Shown here piece by piece: positions 7,623-16,227 of a DNA stretch of 64,000 nt. The notes beneath the pieces are model-generated. The model saw only the letters and a list, made by a program, of their open reading frames with translations, had not been told where the DNA came from and ran no database searches. This stretch comes from CAG-791 sp963596015 (GTDB taxonomy: Bacteria; Bacillota; Clostridia; Lachnospirales; Lachnospiraceae). Each line of letters starts with the position of its first letter. Position 1 is the stretch's first letter. The stretch lies in contig CAVBJS010000007.1 of NCBI GenBank assembly GCA_963596015.1, positions 1 to 64,000 on the forward strand. Reading direction: 5' to 3'. The position numbers and the translations under genes are program-made.

Positions 7623-8759
7623 ATGAGAAAAATTCCTTCAGACAGAATAAAAAACAGAAAGACAAGGCGGCGTATACTCTCCCTTTTGACCTCTCTCCTG
7701 CTCCTTGTATCCCTCACGGCCTGCGGCAGTGCTGAGGCAGACGGTGAGGAACAGGTTTCCGACAGAAGCAATGTAGGCAAAAACGGCGTGGTCTATGTCT
7801 ATAACTGGGGTGAATACATCGATCCGGATACCATCGATTCCTTTGAAGAGGAAACAGGGATCCGGGTGATCTATGATGAGTATGAGACCAACGAGACCAT
7901 GTATCCCAAGGTAGCCTCCGGCGCCACCAGCTATGATGTGATCTGTCCTTCCGACTACATGATCCAGAAAATGATCGACAATGATCTGCTGCAGCCCCTG
8001 GATTATTCCCAGCTTCCCACAGCCCTGGCCAATATCGGTCAGCAGTATTTTGAGCAGTCGGAAGGCTTCGATCCGGGAAACCTCTACTCCATCCCCTATT
8101 GCTGGGGTACCGTAGGTATTCTTTATAATAAAACCATGGTCTCCGATACCGTGGACAGCTGGTCCATTCTCTGGGATGAGAAATACAAGGACAATATCCT
8201 GATGCAGGATTCCGAACGGGATGCCTTTATGGTGGCTCTTAAACTGCTGGGCTATTCCATGAATACCACCGATGAAAAAGAACTGGAGGAAGCCAAAGAG
8301 CTTTTGATAGAGCAAAAGCCTCTGGTACAGGCCTATGTAGTAGACCAGGTACGAGATAAGATGATCGGCGGCGAGGCTGCTCTGGGTGTTATCTACTCCG
8401 GTGAAGCCATCTATACCCAGCAGGAAAACCCTGATCTGGAATATGTCATCCCCAAGGAAGGCACCAACGTATGGATCGACAGCTGGGTGATCCCGAAGAA
8501 TGCACCCAACGTGGAGAACGCCCACAAGTTCATCGACTATATGTGCCGCGCCGACATTGCTCTTAAGAACTTCGAGTATATCACCTACTCTACCCCCAAC
8601 GATGCGGCCAGAGCATTGATCGAAGACGAAAGCATCCGCAACTCTTCCATCGCCTTCCCGGTGCTCAGCGACTATCAGCATCTGGAGACCTATGAGTATC
8701 TGGGAGACGTAATGGATAAGCTGTATTATGATCTTTGGAAGCAGTTAAAATCTGTATAA
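7623..8759 (+). CDS. potD: Spermidine/putrescine-binding lipoprotein
   Basis: A 378-residue extracellular solute-binding lipoprotein. The N-terminus is basic (KNRKTRRR), followed by a hydrophobic segment and the lipobox LTAC at about residues 31-34, so the mature protein would be lipid-anchored. The mature start VYVYNWGEYIDPDTIDSF is typical of PotD/PotF proteins, with EYETNETMYPKV and YDVICPSDYM following. It is the last gene of the operon, separated from potC by the four-hairpin element, which may raise its expression relative to the permeases. Tandem 18-nt repeats begin at its last codons. Confidence 0.95.
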   Translation: MRKIPSDRIKNRKTRRRILSLLTSLLLLVSLTACGSAEADGEEQVSDRSNVGKNGVVYVYNWGEYIDPDTIDSFEEETGIRVIYDEYETNETMYPKVASGATSYDVICPSDYMIQKMIDNDLLQPLDYSQLPTALANIGQQYFEQSEGFDPGNLYSIPYCWGTVGILYNKTMVSDTVDSWSILWDEKYKDNILMQDSERDAFMVALKLLGYSMNTTDEKELEEAKELLIEQKPLVQAYVVDQVRDKMIGGEAALGVIYSGEAIYTQQENPDLEYVIPKEGTNVWIDSWVIPKNAPNVENAHKFIDYMCRADIALKNFEYITYSTPNDAARALIEDESIRNSSIAFPVLSDYQHLETYEYLGDVMDKLYYDLWKQLKSV

Positions 8760-8800
8760 GAAAGAAAATCTGTATAAAAAAGAAAATCTGTATAAGAAGC
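8747..8800 (+). repeat. Three 18-nt tandem repeats across the potD stop codon
   Basis: AAAATCTGTATAAGAAAG-like units occupy 8747-8764, 8765-8782 and 8783-8800. The first unit contains the last potD codons (K-S-V-stop), so the stop codon itself is repeated in the same frame in each unit. The period of 18 nt equals six codons. Confidence 0.85.
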
Positions 8801-8819
8801 GGACTTCATCCTCTATGAA

Positions 8820-8859
8820 AAAGAGCCATCATTCGTGTGACCACGAATGATGGCTCTTT
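8820..8859. terminator. Strong bidirectional terminator between potD and lacI-type gene
   Basis: A perfect 18-bp stem (AAAGAGCCATCATTCGTG and its complement) with a TGAC loop. Its ends are A-rich on the left and T-rich on the right, so it can serve potD on the plus strand and the LacI-family gene converging on the minus strand. Confidence 0.92.
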
Positions 8860-8954
8860 CTTAAGCATACGTCTTTTATTTTCTGTTATCGTTCCCTGTT
8901 ACCGTTCACATGCCATCCAGGCAGCAATTCCTGTCGGAAGTATCCGGGCCCGGG

Positions 8955-9962
8955 TTATCCCCGCACCGAGTCCCGTTCGATCAGCTGCGTGCAAACCTGC
9001 ATTTTCAGATGGGATGATCCGGGGTTGGTGATGAGCTGTTTCATGCGGTTAACGGCTACGGCGCCCATTTCCTGTTTGGAGACCCGGATGGTGGTCAGTC
9101 TGGGGGAGACGATCTCGCAATAAGGCAAGTCGTCAAATCCGATAATGGAAACATCCTCCGGTATCCGATAGCCTTTTTCTTTCAAGGCCTTCATGGCACC
9201 GAAAGCAATCATATCGTTATCCGCAAAGAAGGCGCTGGGCAGATCCTTTAAGGAGGAGACTCTGTTCTCTAACAGGGTCAGCATATCATGATAAGCGCCG
9301 TCCATGGTGGTGGACAGGGTATAGGTATAATGCTTATCCATGGCAATGCCCGCCTTATTAAGGCCCACCTGAAAGCCTACAGCTCTGGAACGAAAGGCTT
9401 TGATCCTCACATTGCCTCTTAAGTACCCGATCTTTTTATGACCTTTTTTCACCAGGTATTCCACAGCCATGCGGGCAGAATCCGCATTGTTGATCAATAC
9501 ACCGTCAAAGCTCATATCCGAGGACCAGTAGTCCAGGATCAGCACCGGACTCAGGGCCTGGCGGAAAGGGATCAGGTCTTCGTCGGAAAGCTCTGTGCCC
9601 AGGATGATCATGGCGCAGGTCTTATCGCGGACCAACTGCTGGATCTGATTTTCATAGCCGTCCACTCTTCTGTCGATCATCATCACTGACATCTCCAGGC
9701 CGCAATTTCTGGCCTCCCGCTCTGCCCCGTCCATCATCATAGGGAAAAAGGGAGTGTCGTCCAGGATCTGCCCTGTCTTTTTGTAAACCACAAAGCGTAC
9801 CTTGGTGATCCGGTTTTCCTCTATATAGCCCAGTTCTCTGGCCACTTCGAAAACCTTCGCCGCCGTATCTTTGTTGACACCCCGCTTATAATTCAAAGCA
9901 TTGGATATGGTTGCCGGAGAGTAACCGGTGATTTCACTGATCTGTTTAAGACTAACCTTCAT
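8955..9962 (-). CDS. LacI-family transcriptional regulator
   Basis: A 335-residue DNA-binding repressor-type protein. The N-terminal helix-turn-helix is VSLKQISEITGYSPATISNA, followed by a hinge and a periplasmic-binding-protein-like sensor domain (FFADNDMIAFGAMKALKEKG, VSIIGFDDLPYCE). The start chosen is the ATG at 9960-9962 with GGAGG nearby; an upstream Met adds ten residues but lacks a binding site. It ends the isomerase-transketolase-kinase operon and probably responds to that sugar. The operator was not identified with confidence. Confidence 0.9.
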   Translation of the reverse strand: MKVSLKQISEITGYSPATISNALNYKRGVNKDTAAKVFEVARELGYIEENRITKVRFVVYKKTGQILDDTPFFPMMMDGAEREARNCGLEMSVMMIDRRVDGYENQIQQLVRDKTCAMIILGTELSDEDLIPFRQALSPVLILDYWSSDMSFDGVLINNADSARMAVEYLVKKGHKKIGYLRGNVRIKAFRSRAVGFQVGLNKAGIAMDKHYTYTLSTTMDGAYHDMLTLLENRVSSLKDLPSAFFADNDMIAFGAMKALKEKGYRIPEDVSIIGFDDLPYCEIVSPRLTTIRVSKQEMGAVAVNRMKQLITNPGSSHLKMQVCTQLIERDSVRG

Positions 9963-10044
9963 GGTTACCTCCTTAACTACTGCTTTTCGCACAACCTGGT
10001 GACGCGTGATGATATAGAGTCAGATACCGTAAATACAGGATGGG

Positions 10045-11526
10045 CTAGCGTAATGTTCTTGCCACGGCCTCTTTCCATCCACCGTACTTTTTCTCTCTGG
10101 TCTGCGCATCCATGACCGGCTCATAAGCAGTTCGCTTTGTTCCGGCAAAAATGGCATCCTTATCGAAGAATCCCATGGCCAGTCCTGCCGCATAGGCAGC
10201 ACCCATGCCGGAAAGTTCCTCCGCATCCGGTACCATCACCGGAATATCCAGAATATCGCTCTGCATCTGCATCAGATATTTGTTTCTGGTGGGACCGCCG
10301 TCTACCCGCAGCTGGGAAATAGCCACCGGTGCGCAGTCATTCATGACCTTGACGATATCGGCGATCTGATAGCAAATGCAGTCAAGGGCAGCCCGGACGA
10401 TCTCATTTCTGCCGGTGGTACGGCTCATGCCGCACAGCATAGCTCTGGCATCGCTGTCCCAATAGGGAGCCCCCAGACCGGAAAAAGCAGGCACCAGATA
10501 GCTCTCATCACCGGGATTGGCTTCTCTGGCCAGTGCTTCCGTCTCGCCTGCGGAGGCGATCAATCCTACATTGTCTTTCAGCCAGGTGATCACGGCACCG
10601 GTATAGTTGATATTGCCCTCTAACACGTAATTGACACGGCCGTCGATCTTCCAAGCCAGGGAGCTGACTACGCCCTGATCGGAATAAACCGGCTGTTCTC
10701 CTACATTCATCATAATGGAAGATCCCGTACCGTAGGTAGCCTTGGTTGCGCCGGGCTCTAAGCATCCCTGTCCGAACAAAGCAGCATGGGAGTCTCCCAG
10801 TACGCCGTGCACAGGAATCTTCTTATCAAGATAGCCGCCTAAATCCGTCTCTGTGAACAGAGCATCGGAATCGCAGACCTGGGGCAGGCAATCCGAATGA
10901 ATACCGAAAGCAGCGCATACCTCTTCATCCCAGCAAAGCTTTCCGATATTGAAAAGCTGTGTGCGGGAGGCATTGGAATAATCCGTCTTAAAGTCCTTGC
11001 CGCCGCTTAATTTATATACAAGCCAGGCATCGATATTGCCCATGCAAAGGGAGCCCTTCGCCTGTAAATCTGCAGCCTCCGGCACATTCTGTAAGATCCA
11101 TGACAGCTTTGCTGCACTAAAATAGGGAGAAAACCGAAGACCGGTAGCAGCCCGCACCATTTCCGGCACGGCAGGATTCTCTTCTTCCATCTTCTTGCAG
11201 ATAGCCTCGGCTCTGGCGCACTGCCAAACGATGGCATTATATACCGACTTCCCCGTCTCTCTGTTCCAGGCCAGTGCCGTTTCCCGCTGGTTACTGATAC
11301 CGATGCCGGCCAGTTCACTGCGGTCGATGCCGCTCTTTGTCACCAGATCTTTGATGACCTGCAGGGTATTTGCGTAAATTTCCTCCGGATCATGCTCTAC
11401 CCAGCCCCGCTCGTCCACGATCTGTCTGTGCGGCAGGTCAGTACGAAGCAGGATCTTGCCTTCCTTGTCAAAGAGCAGTGCCTTGGTTCCCTGGGTGCTC
11501 TGGTCTATCCCCACGAAATATGCCAT
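10045..11526 (-). CDS. FGGY-family carbohydrate kinase (glycerol-kinase-like)
   Basis: A 493-residue sugar or polyol kinase. The N-terminal phosphate loop is YFVGIDQSTQGTKALLFDKEG, the catalytic region is YGTGSSIMMNVG, and the C-terminal adenosine motif is LRVDGGPTRNKYLMQ. It resembles glycerol kinase in length and motifs. However, its operon holds an aldose/ketose isomerase and a split transketolase rather than glycerol uptake or dehydrogenase genes, so a ketose or branched ketose (for example apulose) is an equally good substrate. The start at 11526 follows GGAGG; an alternative Met lies four codons upstream. Confidence 0.85.
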   Translation of the reverse strand: MAYFVGIDQSTQGTKALLFDKEGKILLRTDLPHRQIVDERGWVEHDPEEIYANTLQVIKDLVTKSGIDRSELAGIGISNQRETALAWNRETGKSVYNAIVWQCARAEAICKKMEEENPAVPEMVRAATGLRFSPYFSAAKLSWILQNVPEAADLQAKGSLCMGNIDAWLVYKLSGGKDFKTDYSNASRTQLFNIGKLCWDEEVCAAFGIHSDCLPQVCDSDALFTETDLGGYLDKKIPVHGVLGDSHAALFGQGCLEPGATKATYGTGSSIMMNVGEQPVYSDQGVVSSLAWKIDGRVNYVLEGNINYTGAVITWLKDNVGLIASAGETEALAREANPGDESYLVPAFSGLGAPYWDSDARAMLCGMSRTTGRNEIVRAALDCICYQIADIVKVMNDCAPVAISQLRVDGGPTRNKYLMQMQSDILDIPVMVPDAEELSGMGAAYAAGLAMGFFDKDAIFAGTKRTAYEPVMDAQTREKKYGGWKEAVARTLR

Positions 11527-11564
11527 ACCATCCTCCATAACTCTTCCTGATTCTGTTTGTGTCT

Positions 11565-11698
11565 GTACATTCCCCAGTCAAGGAAACGAAACATGACAGA
11601 GATGCTCATTCTCTTGACTGAAGAATGTACCGCAGCTATTTCTTTATTTATCACTTATGGAAAGCAGTCCTGCCGCAGGTTCACTGCTGCAGGACTGC
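11565..11698 (-). promoter_or_regulatory. Two long intercistronic stem-loops between transketolase and kinase genes
   Basis: Stem 1 pairs 11565-11582 with 11613-11630 (GTACATTC and AGTCAAG arms separated by a 3-nt internal loop). Stem 2 is a perfect 10-bp hairpin, 11664-11673 with 11689-11698 (GCAGTCCTGC). Neither is followed by a good T-run on the minus strand, so they look like RNA stabilising or processing structures rather than terminators. Confidence 0.65.
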
Positions 11699-11785
11699 AA
11701 TTTACGTTTTATGTAATTCATGCTTTCAGTGATTCATAACTTCCAGCATTCACGAAAAAAGCCATCCCGATCCATTGTCAGATAT

Positions 11786-12769
11786 TTAAGCCAGGATCTC
11801 CTGTGCCTTCTTTACAAAACCTTCCACGCTCAGTCCGTAGTAATCAAAAACTTCCTGAGAAGTACCGGTGATAACGGGTGCATCCGGCAGGGAGAGGTTT
11901 ACTACCTTTCTGGGGCACTGCTCGCCTACTACCTGGCTGACCATGGAGCCAAGGCCGCCAAAGGGTGCATGCTCTTCTGCAGTCATCACTGCTGTGGAAA
12001 TGGAAGCAGCCTTTACAACTGCATCAGCATCCAGAGGCTTTACACAGTACATATCCAGCACGATGACATGGATGCCCTTCTCTTCCAGCTCTTTTGCAGC
12101 CAGAACCATGGGACGTACCATCTCGCCGCAGGCTACCATAGTAAGGTCAGCCTTTTTCTCCGGCAGAGCTGCCAGTGCCTGGTCGATATCTGCATAAGCC
12201 TTGCCGCCTACGGTAACTACGGCACGGTTCATGGTAAAAGGACAATCCTCTTCGGAATAGATATCTTCTACCGGATTTCTGCCCACACGGATGTAAGCGC
12301 ACTTTTCATCTTCCAGTAAGCTCTCTGTCAGCTTGGCAGTCTGGAAGCGATCGCTGGGAAGATAAACACGCATGTTGGGAATAGCGCTCATAGCAGCAAT
12401 ATCCTGTGCGGAGTGATGGCTCATGCCAAGGGCACCGTAGCTGACACCGCCGCTGATACCGATCAGCTTTACATTGGTATTGGAATAAGCGCAGTCTACC
12501 TTAGCCTGCTCATAGCTTCTGGTGGAAAGGAAGCTTGCGGGGGAAGCGGCATAAGCCTTCTTGCCGCAGCTGGCAAGACCTGCGGATATACCTACCAGAT
12601 CCTGCTCGGCGATACCTACTTCCACGAACTGCTCCGGATAAGCCTGTGCAAAAGGTGCCAGAGAGGCGCTGCCACGGCTGTCACTGCAAAGAACTACGAT
12701 GTCCTTGTCATTTTCTGCGTGCTTCATCAGCACCTCGCAGATGGCTGCACGATTGGGTATCTTATTCAT
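11786..12769 (-). CDS. Transketolase, C-terminal subunit
   Basis: A 327-residue subunit holding the pyrimidine-binding and C-terminal domains of a split transketolase. Visible features are VVLCSDSRGSASLAPFAQAYPEQFVEVGIAEQD, in which the GIAEQD motif supplies the Glu that activates thiamine diphosphate, and the C-terminal VIVLDMYCVKPLDADAVVKAA. The ATG at 12767-12769 has GGAGG upstream; a longer frame reaching 12946 reads through the partner gene and is not real. It overlaps the N-terminal subunit gene by 8 nt. Context suggests a sugar-specific transketolase rather than the central pentose phosphate enzyme. Confidence 0.9.
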   Translation of the reverse strand: MNKIPNRAAICEVLMKHAENDKDIVVLCSDSRGSASLAPFAQAYPEQFVEVGIAEQDLVGISAGLASCGKKAYAASPASFLSTRSYEQAKVDCAYSNTNVKLIGISGGVSYGALGMSHHSAQDIAAMSAIPNMRVYLPSDRFQTAKLTESLLEDEKCAYIRVGRNPVEDIYSEEDCPFTMNRAVVTVGGKAYADIDQALAALPEKKADLTMVACGEMVRPMVLAAKELEEKGIHVIVLDMYCVKPLDADAVVKAASISTAVMTAEEHAPFGGLGSMVSQVVGEQCPRKVVNLSLPDAPVITGTSQEVFDYYGLSVEGFVKKAQEILA

Positions 12770-13586
12770 GAAGTGCCTCCTTCCTCTCGGCAAAGTCCTT
12801 GATGATCTGTTCATATTCTTCCTGGGTGGGCACATGATGATGCCATGCAGCCTTATTTTCCATAACGGCGGAACCGCATCCCTTGGTGGTATTGGCGATG
12901 ATGAAGGTAGGCTTGCCCTTGCAGGCTGCAGCCTGTGCAAAAGCATCTTCCATAGCTGCTACGCTGTTGCCGTCGGCTTCTACTACATTCCAGCCAAAGG
13001 ATCTGAGTCTGTCACCCAGATCATCCTCACCCATAACGTCCTCGGTATTGCCGGAGATCTGCAGACGGTTTCTGTCTACGATGGCGCAAAGATTGTCCAG
13101 CTTGTACTGATGAGCAGCCATAAAGCCTTCCCAGTTGCTGCCCTCGGCCAACTCACCGTCGCCCATTACTACATAGACGCGGTAAGGACGCTTGTCCATC
13201 TTGGCAGCCAAAGCCATGCCTACGCCTACCGGCATGCCGTGTCCTAAGGAACCGGAGTTTACTTCGATACCCGGCAGCTTGTTGTTGGGATGGCCGATGT
13301 AGGGAGAGCCGAACTTGGAATACTTCTCGATGACTTCCTCAATGGGGAAAAATCCCTTTGCAGCCAGTACCGCATAGAGCGTTTCCACGCAGTGGCCCTT
13401 ACTCATGACAAAACGATCACGATCGGGATCGTTCTGATTCTCAGGGCTGATATTCATCACCTTGAAATACAGAGTAGCAATGGTCTCCATGATACTCATA
13501 TCGCCGCCGATATGACCGCCATTGCCTGCCATGATCATGTCTACTACATCTTTTCGCAGATCGTAACACTTTTCTTGCAGATTCAT
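12762..13586 (-). CDS. Transketolase, N-terminal subunit
   Basis: A 274-residue subunit carrying the thiamine-diphosphate-binding domain. The sequence shows GNGGHIGGDMSIMETIATLY, SKGHCVETLYAVLAAKGF, SLGHGMPVGVGMALAAK and the metal-diphosphate motif GDGELAEGSNWEGF with the following Asn in VDRNRLQISG. The start at 13586 has AGAGGT upstream; the longer frame from 13631 has none. It is translated before and overlaps the C-terminal subunit gene, as expected for a heteromeric enzyme. Confidence 0.9.
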   Translation of the reverse strand: MNLQEKCYDLRKDVVDMIMAGNGGHIGGDMSIMETIATLYFKVMNISPENQNDPDRDRFVMSKGHCVETLYAVLAAKGFFPIEEVIEKYSKFGSPYIGHPNNKLPGIEVNSGSLGHGMPVGVGMALAAKMDKRPYRVYVVMGDGELAEGSNWEGFMAAHQYKLDNLCAIVDRNRLQISGNTEDVMGEDDLGDRLRSFGWNVVEADGNSVAAMEDAFAQAAACKGKPTFIIANTTKGCGSAVMENKAAWHHHVPTQEEYEQIIKDFAERKEALHE

Positions 13587-13625
13587 CTTGACCTCTTTTC
13601 TATAACGCTTAACTTCCTCTTTTAT

Positions 13626-13657
13626 GGCCATACCGACCGCGACGGACCGGTATGGCC
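13626..13657 (-). promoter_or_regulatory. Intercistronic hairpin before the transketolase genes
   Basis: A perfect 10-bp stem, GGCCATACCG with CGGTATGGCC, lies between the isomerase stop and the transketolase N-subunit start. A weaker 6-bp stem (AAACAG/CTGTTT) lies beside it. It has no T-run on the minus strand, so readthrough of the operon is expected. Confidence 0.55.
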
Positions 13658-13701
13658 GTAAACAGACAGCACCATACTTAACGCTGTTTCTTACCCTGGG
13701 A

Positions 13702-15102
13702 TCATTCGCCCCGCAGGTAAGCCTTTACATCCTCTTCGATAGGATCATAGAGATCCGGGGTGATACCGATGTATTTGCATGCCTCATACATAACCGGCAC
13801 TACATCCTGGTGAATACCTACGCAGTGGTGGATATAAGGTCCTTCTACGATCTTTGCTTCCAGACGCTTTAAGTTCTCTACTTCTACCCATACATAGGTG
13901 CCCTTGGTGTAAGGGCCTTCGATGCCCTTAGCGTGGCCAAGCAGCAGGGAGTACTCTCCGTTGTCGCCGTCGAAACGTGCCAGGGTCATATCGCCGTGCT
14001 TTGCTTCTGCCTCCACAGCACCGGGATCGTTGAAGGCCAGAGGATAACCGATGGTAGGCTTTTCCTTGGCAACAGAGATGGGCCAGGGTCCGCAGTGCTG
14101 CAGCAGCTCGCCGTTTTCGTTGTCGGGATCCTTTACGGTCCAGTCTGCAAAGAAGGTTCTGTTCTCATCCATGCCGGCAGCTTCCATCATCACTGCAGTG
14201 ATGGCACCGTGGATATCGGTCTCACAAACTACCGGAAGTCCTTCTTCATTTAACAGGGAGTTGGCTGCGCAGGGCATGATATGGATCTCATCCTGCAATG
14301 CATTCCAGCACTGGATGGCTACGGCGTTGCAGCCGTACTTCTCGGCCAGATTCTTCATAGCCACCTTTAAAGCAGCTACGTTGGTCAGCTCGTCTTCCTT
14401 GATGCATACGTTCATGTTCTCGTGGCAGTAAGCAACTACCTTCTCTACTTCGGTCTTCTCTTCCTTGACCCGTGCCATTTCCTTGGTCAGCTCCGGGATC
14501 GGGATAGGGGAAAGCTGGATATTGAACTTCTCTAACAGCTCACCCTCGTTGCACATGGTGGACCAGAAATCGAAGGGTCTGGGTCCGATCTGGAGGATCC
14601 TGGTATGACGGAATACGTCTACGATATTACAGACTTTCAGGAAATCCCGAACGCCTCTCTCGAACTGAGGATCCTGCAGGCGGCAGTTGGTCATGTAGGT
14701 AAAAGGTACCTGGAAGCGACGCAGCACCTTGCCGGTAGCGAAAAGGCCGCACTGGCTGTCGCGAAGACGGACACCATTCTCATCCGGGCGCTCATCGCGA
14801 GGTCCCCACAGAAGAACCGGTACACCTAAACGCTTTGCCAGTCTGGCACAGACATACTCAGTACCGAAATTGCAGTGCGGAAGGAATAATCCCTTAACAC
14901 CTTCCTTCTGGAACTTTGTCACGATGGCATCCAGGTCGTGATCATCGTAGAGCAAGCCTTCTTCATTGATATCATCGATGTCCACATAGTCGATGTTGAG
15001 CTCCTTGAGACGATCTCTTGTGAGATTTGCATACTTCACAGCATCCGGCGCACTGAAGATACTTCTTCTTGTGGGTGCAAAGCCGATCTTGATCTGCTTC
15101 AT
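13702..15102 (-). CDS. L-fucose/L-arabinose isomerase-like protein
   Basis: A 466-residue member of the fucose isomerase / arabinose isomerase superfamily. The conserved C-terminal catalytic region is visible as AIQCWNALQDEIHIMPCAANSLL and VVCETDIHGAITAVMM, with conserved acidic residues that normally bind the divalent metal. It is the first gene of a five-gene minus-strand operon (isomerase, transketolase N, transketolase C, FGGY kinase, LacI). This order predicts aldose to ketose, phosphorylation, then transketolase cleavage. The substrate cannot be read from the sequence; it is not a canonical FucI or AraA by length or context. Confidence 0.85.
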   Translation of the reverse strand: MKQIKIGFAPTRRSIFSAPDAVKYANLTRDRLKELNIDYVDIDDINEEGLLYDDHDLDAIVTKFQKEGVKGLFLPHCNFGTEYVCARLAKRLGVPVLLWGPRDERPDENGVRLRDSQCGLFATGKVLRRFQVPFTYMTNCRLQDPQFERGVRDFLKVCNIVDVFRHTRILQIGPRPFDFWSTMCNEGELLEKFNIQLSPIPIPELTKEMARVKEEKTEVEKVVAYCHENMNVCIKEDELTNVAALKVAMKNLAEKYGCNAVAIQCWNALQDEIHIMPCAANSLLNEEGLPVVCETDIHGAITAVMMEAAGMDENRTFFADWTVKDPDNENGELLQHCGPWPISVAKEKPTIGYPLAFNDPGAVEAEAKHGDMTLARFDGDNGEYSLLLGHAKGIEGPYTKGTYVWVEVENLKRLEAKIVEGPYIHHCVGIHQDVVPVMYEACKYIGITPDLYDPIEEDVKAYLRGE

Positions 15103-15486
15103 GATGTCCTCCTTCCGGGTTTCCCCAATACAACGTTATGATTTGATCTGCTATCCTGTGTTTTTGTAAAATTTATATCATTATTTTATATTTTTTTATA
15201 TAAATCGGCAAGGTATTTTTTACCCGAATGGAGCCATTGGGTTATGTGAAAATGGAAACGACGAAGGAAGAAAAGTAATATAAAGACTTCAAAAACAAGT
15301 AAGGGAAGCTTTCAAATGCCGTTAAATAAAGGAATTCTACAGCATTACATGTTACAACGCACAACAGCATCCGTGTTCAACATACAGTTGATCAGATCCT
15401 GTTTTTTGTTGTAAAGAACTAAATATATGTAAATTTTTATATAAATTGATACTCTACATATAAAAAAAACCACAGGAATCTATCAT
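15103..15486 (-). other. Upstream region of the isomerase operon (no gene)
   Basis: About 380 nt without a convincing gene. It is very AT-rich near 15165-15205, where several TATAAA-like boxes occur on the minus strand, but no single promoter stands out. Possible protein-binding signs are TCAAC-ATACA-GTTGA near 15378 and an imperfect inverted repeat ACCCGAATG/CATTGGGT at 15222-15243. Either could serve the LacI-family regulator; neither is strong evidence. Confidence 0.4.
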
Positions 15487-15540
15487 AAAAAAGCGGTGCT
15501 CCCATCCCTTCCTAAACAGAAAGGACCGGAAAGCACCACC
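15487..15540 (-). terminator. Terminator of the liv operon
   Basis: On the minus strand a GGTGCT...AGCACC stem with inner CTTTCT/AGGAAG pairing is followed by GCTTTTTTA. It lies 25 nt beyond the stop of the cytidylate-kinase-like gene, the last gene of the operon. Confidence 0.75.
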
Positions 15541-15565
15541 CGAAAAAACTGTGTTATATGTAATT

Positions 15566-16201
15566 TTACATCTTGCAGTTCTTGCGAACTTCAATGTAGG
15601 CCAGGATAGCCTGTACCGTTCCCTCAAAGCCCAGTTTGGAGCTGTCTAAGGAAAGGTCGTAGTTTCTGGCATCCATCCACTCCCGACCGGTGTAATACTT
15701 ATAGTACTTTGCCCGGTACTCATCGATCTCGGCGATCTTCTTTTCCACTTCCTGCTCCGGCAGGCTGTTGACCTTCATAGCCTCCTGAAGACAGAAATCA
15801 GCCGGCGCGTGAACAAATACCCGATATACATCCGGTTCGTCCTTAAGGACATCATCGGCGCAGCGACCGATCAGCACGCAGGAGCCCTCCTGGGCCAGCT
15901 TGCGGATAATCTTCTTCTGGTAATTAAAAAGATTATCGTCGCTGGTAAAATCGCTGCTCTCCGGAGAGAGGATCTTGCTGCCGTGATAGCCTCCGGCTAA
16001 GAGAGAGCGCAGGCTGTTGGTCTTTTTCTCATCCTCGAAAAGACGGGGATTGACACCGCTCTCTTCTGCAGCCAGCTCTATGATCTCTCTGTCATAAAAG
16101 GGGATCCCCAATCGCTCAGCCAGCATCTTTCCCACGGTACGTCCGCCGCTTCCGTACTGTCTGGCAATGGTAATGATCACCCTGTCTTTGCTGTTTTCCA
16201 T
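15566..16201 (-). CDS. Cytidylate kinase-like family protein
   Basis: A 211-residue P-loop kinase-like protein. The nucleotide-binding loop is ITIARQYGSGGRTVGKMLAERLG near the N-terminus, followed by PFYDREIIELAA, VLIGRCADDVL and RVFVHAPADF. This matches the CytidylateK-like family common in Clostridia, not housekeeping Cmk, and its substrate is generally unknown. GGAGG lies just before the ATG at 16201. It sits 26 nt after livF, so it appears to be the last gene of the amino acid transporter operon, an uncommon neighbour. Confidence 0.85.
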   Translation of the reverse strand: MENSKDRVIITIARQYGSGGRTVGKMLAERLGIPFYDREIIELAAEESGVNPRLFEDEKKTNSLRSLLAGGYHGSKILSPESSDFTSDDNLFNYQKKIIRKLAQEGSCVLIGRCADDVLKDEPDVYRVFVHAPADFCLQEAMKVNSLPEQEVEKKIAEIDEYRAKYYKYYTGREWMDARNYDLSLDSSKLGFEGTVQAILAYIEVRKNCKM

Positions 16202-16227
16202 AGAAACCTCCATTTCCCGGAAAAATA

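Noticed and set aside
7638..8681. 347-codon minus-strand frame opposite potD
   Set aside because: Antisense shadow of a clear binding-protein gene; no SD and no known domain.
10045..11526. Firm assignment of the kinase as glpK
   Set aside because: Motifs fit glycerol kinase, but the operon context is a sugar pathway, so only family-level naming is justified.
12770..12946. N-terminal extension of the transketolase C-terminal subunit
   Set aside because: It lies wholly inside the partner gene and has no family similarity; a GGAGG-supported start exists at 12769.
15222..15243. Imperfect inverted repeat as a LacI operator
   Set aside because: Arms are unequal with a bulge and there is no second copy to support a binding site.
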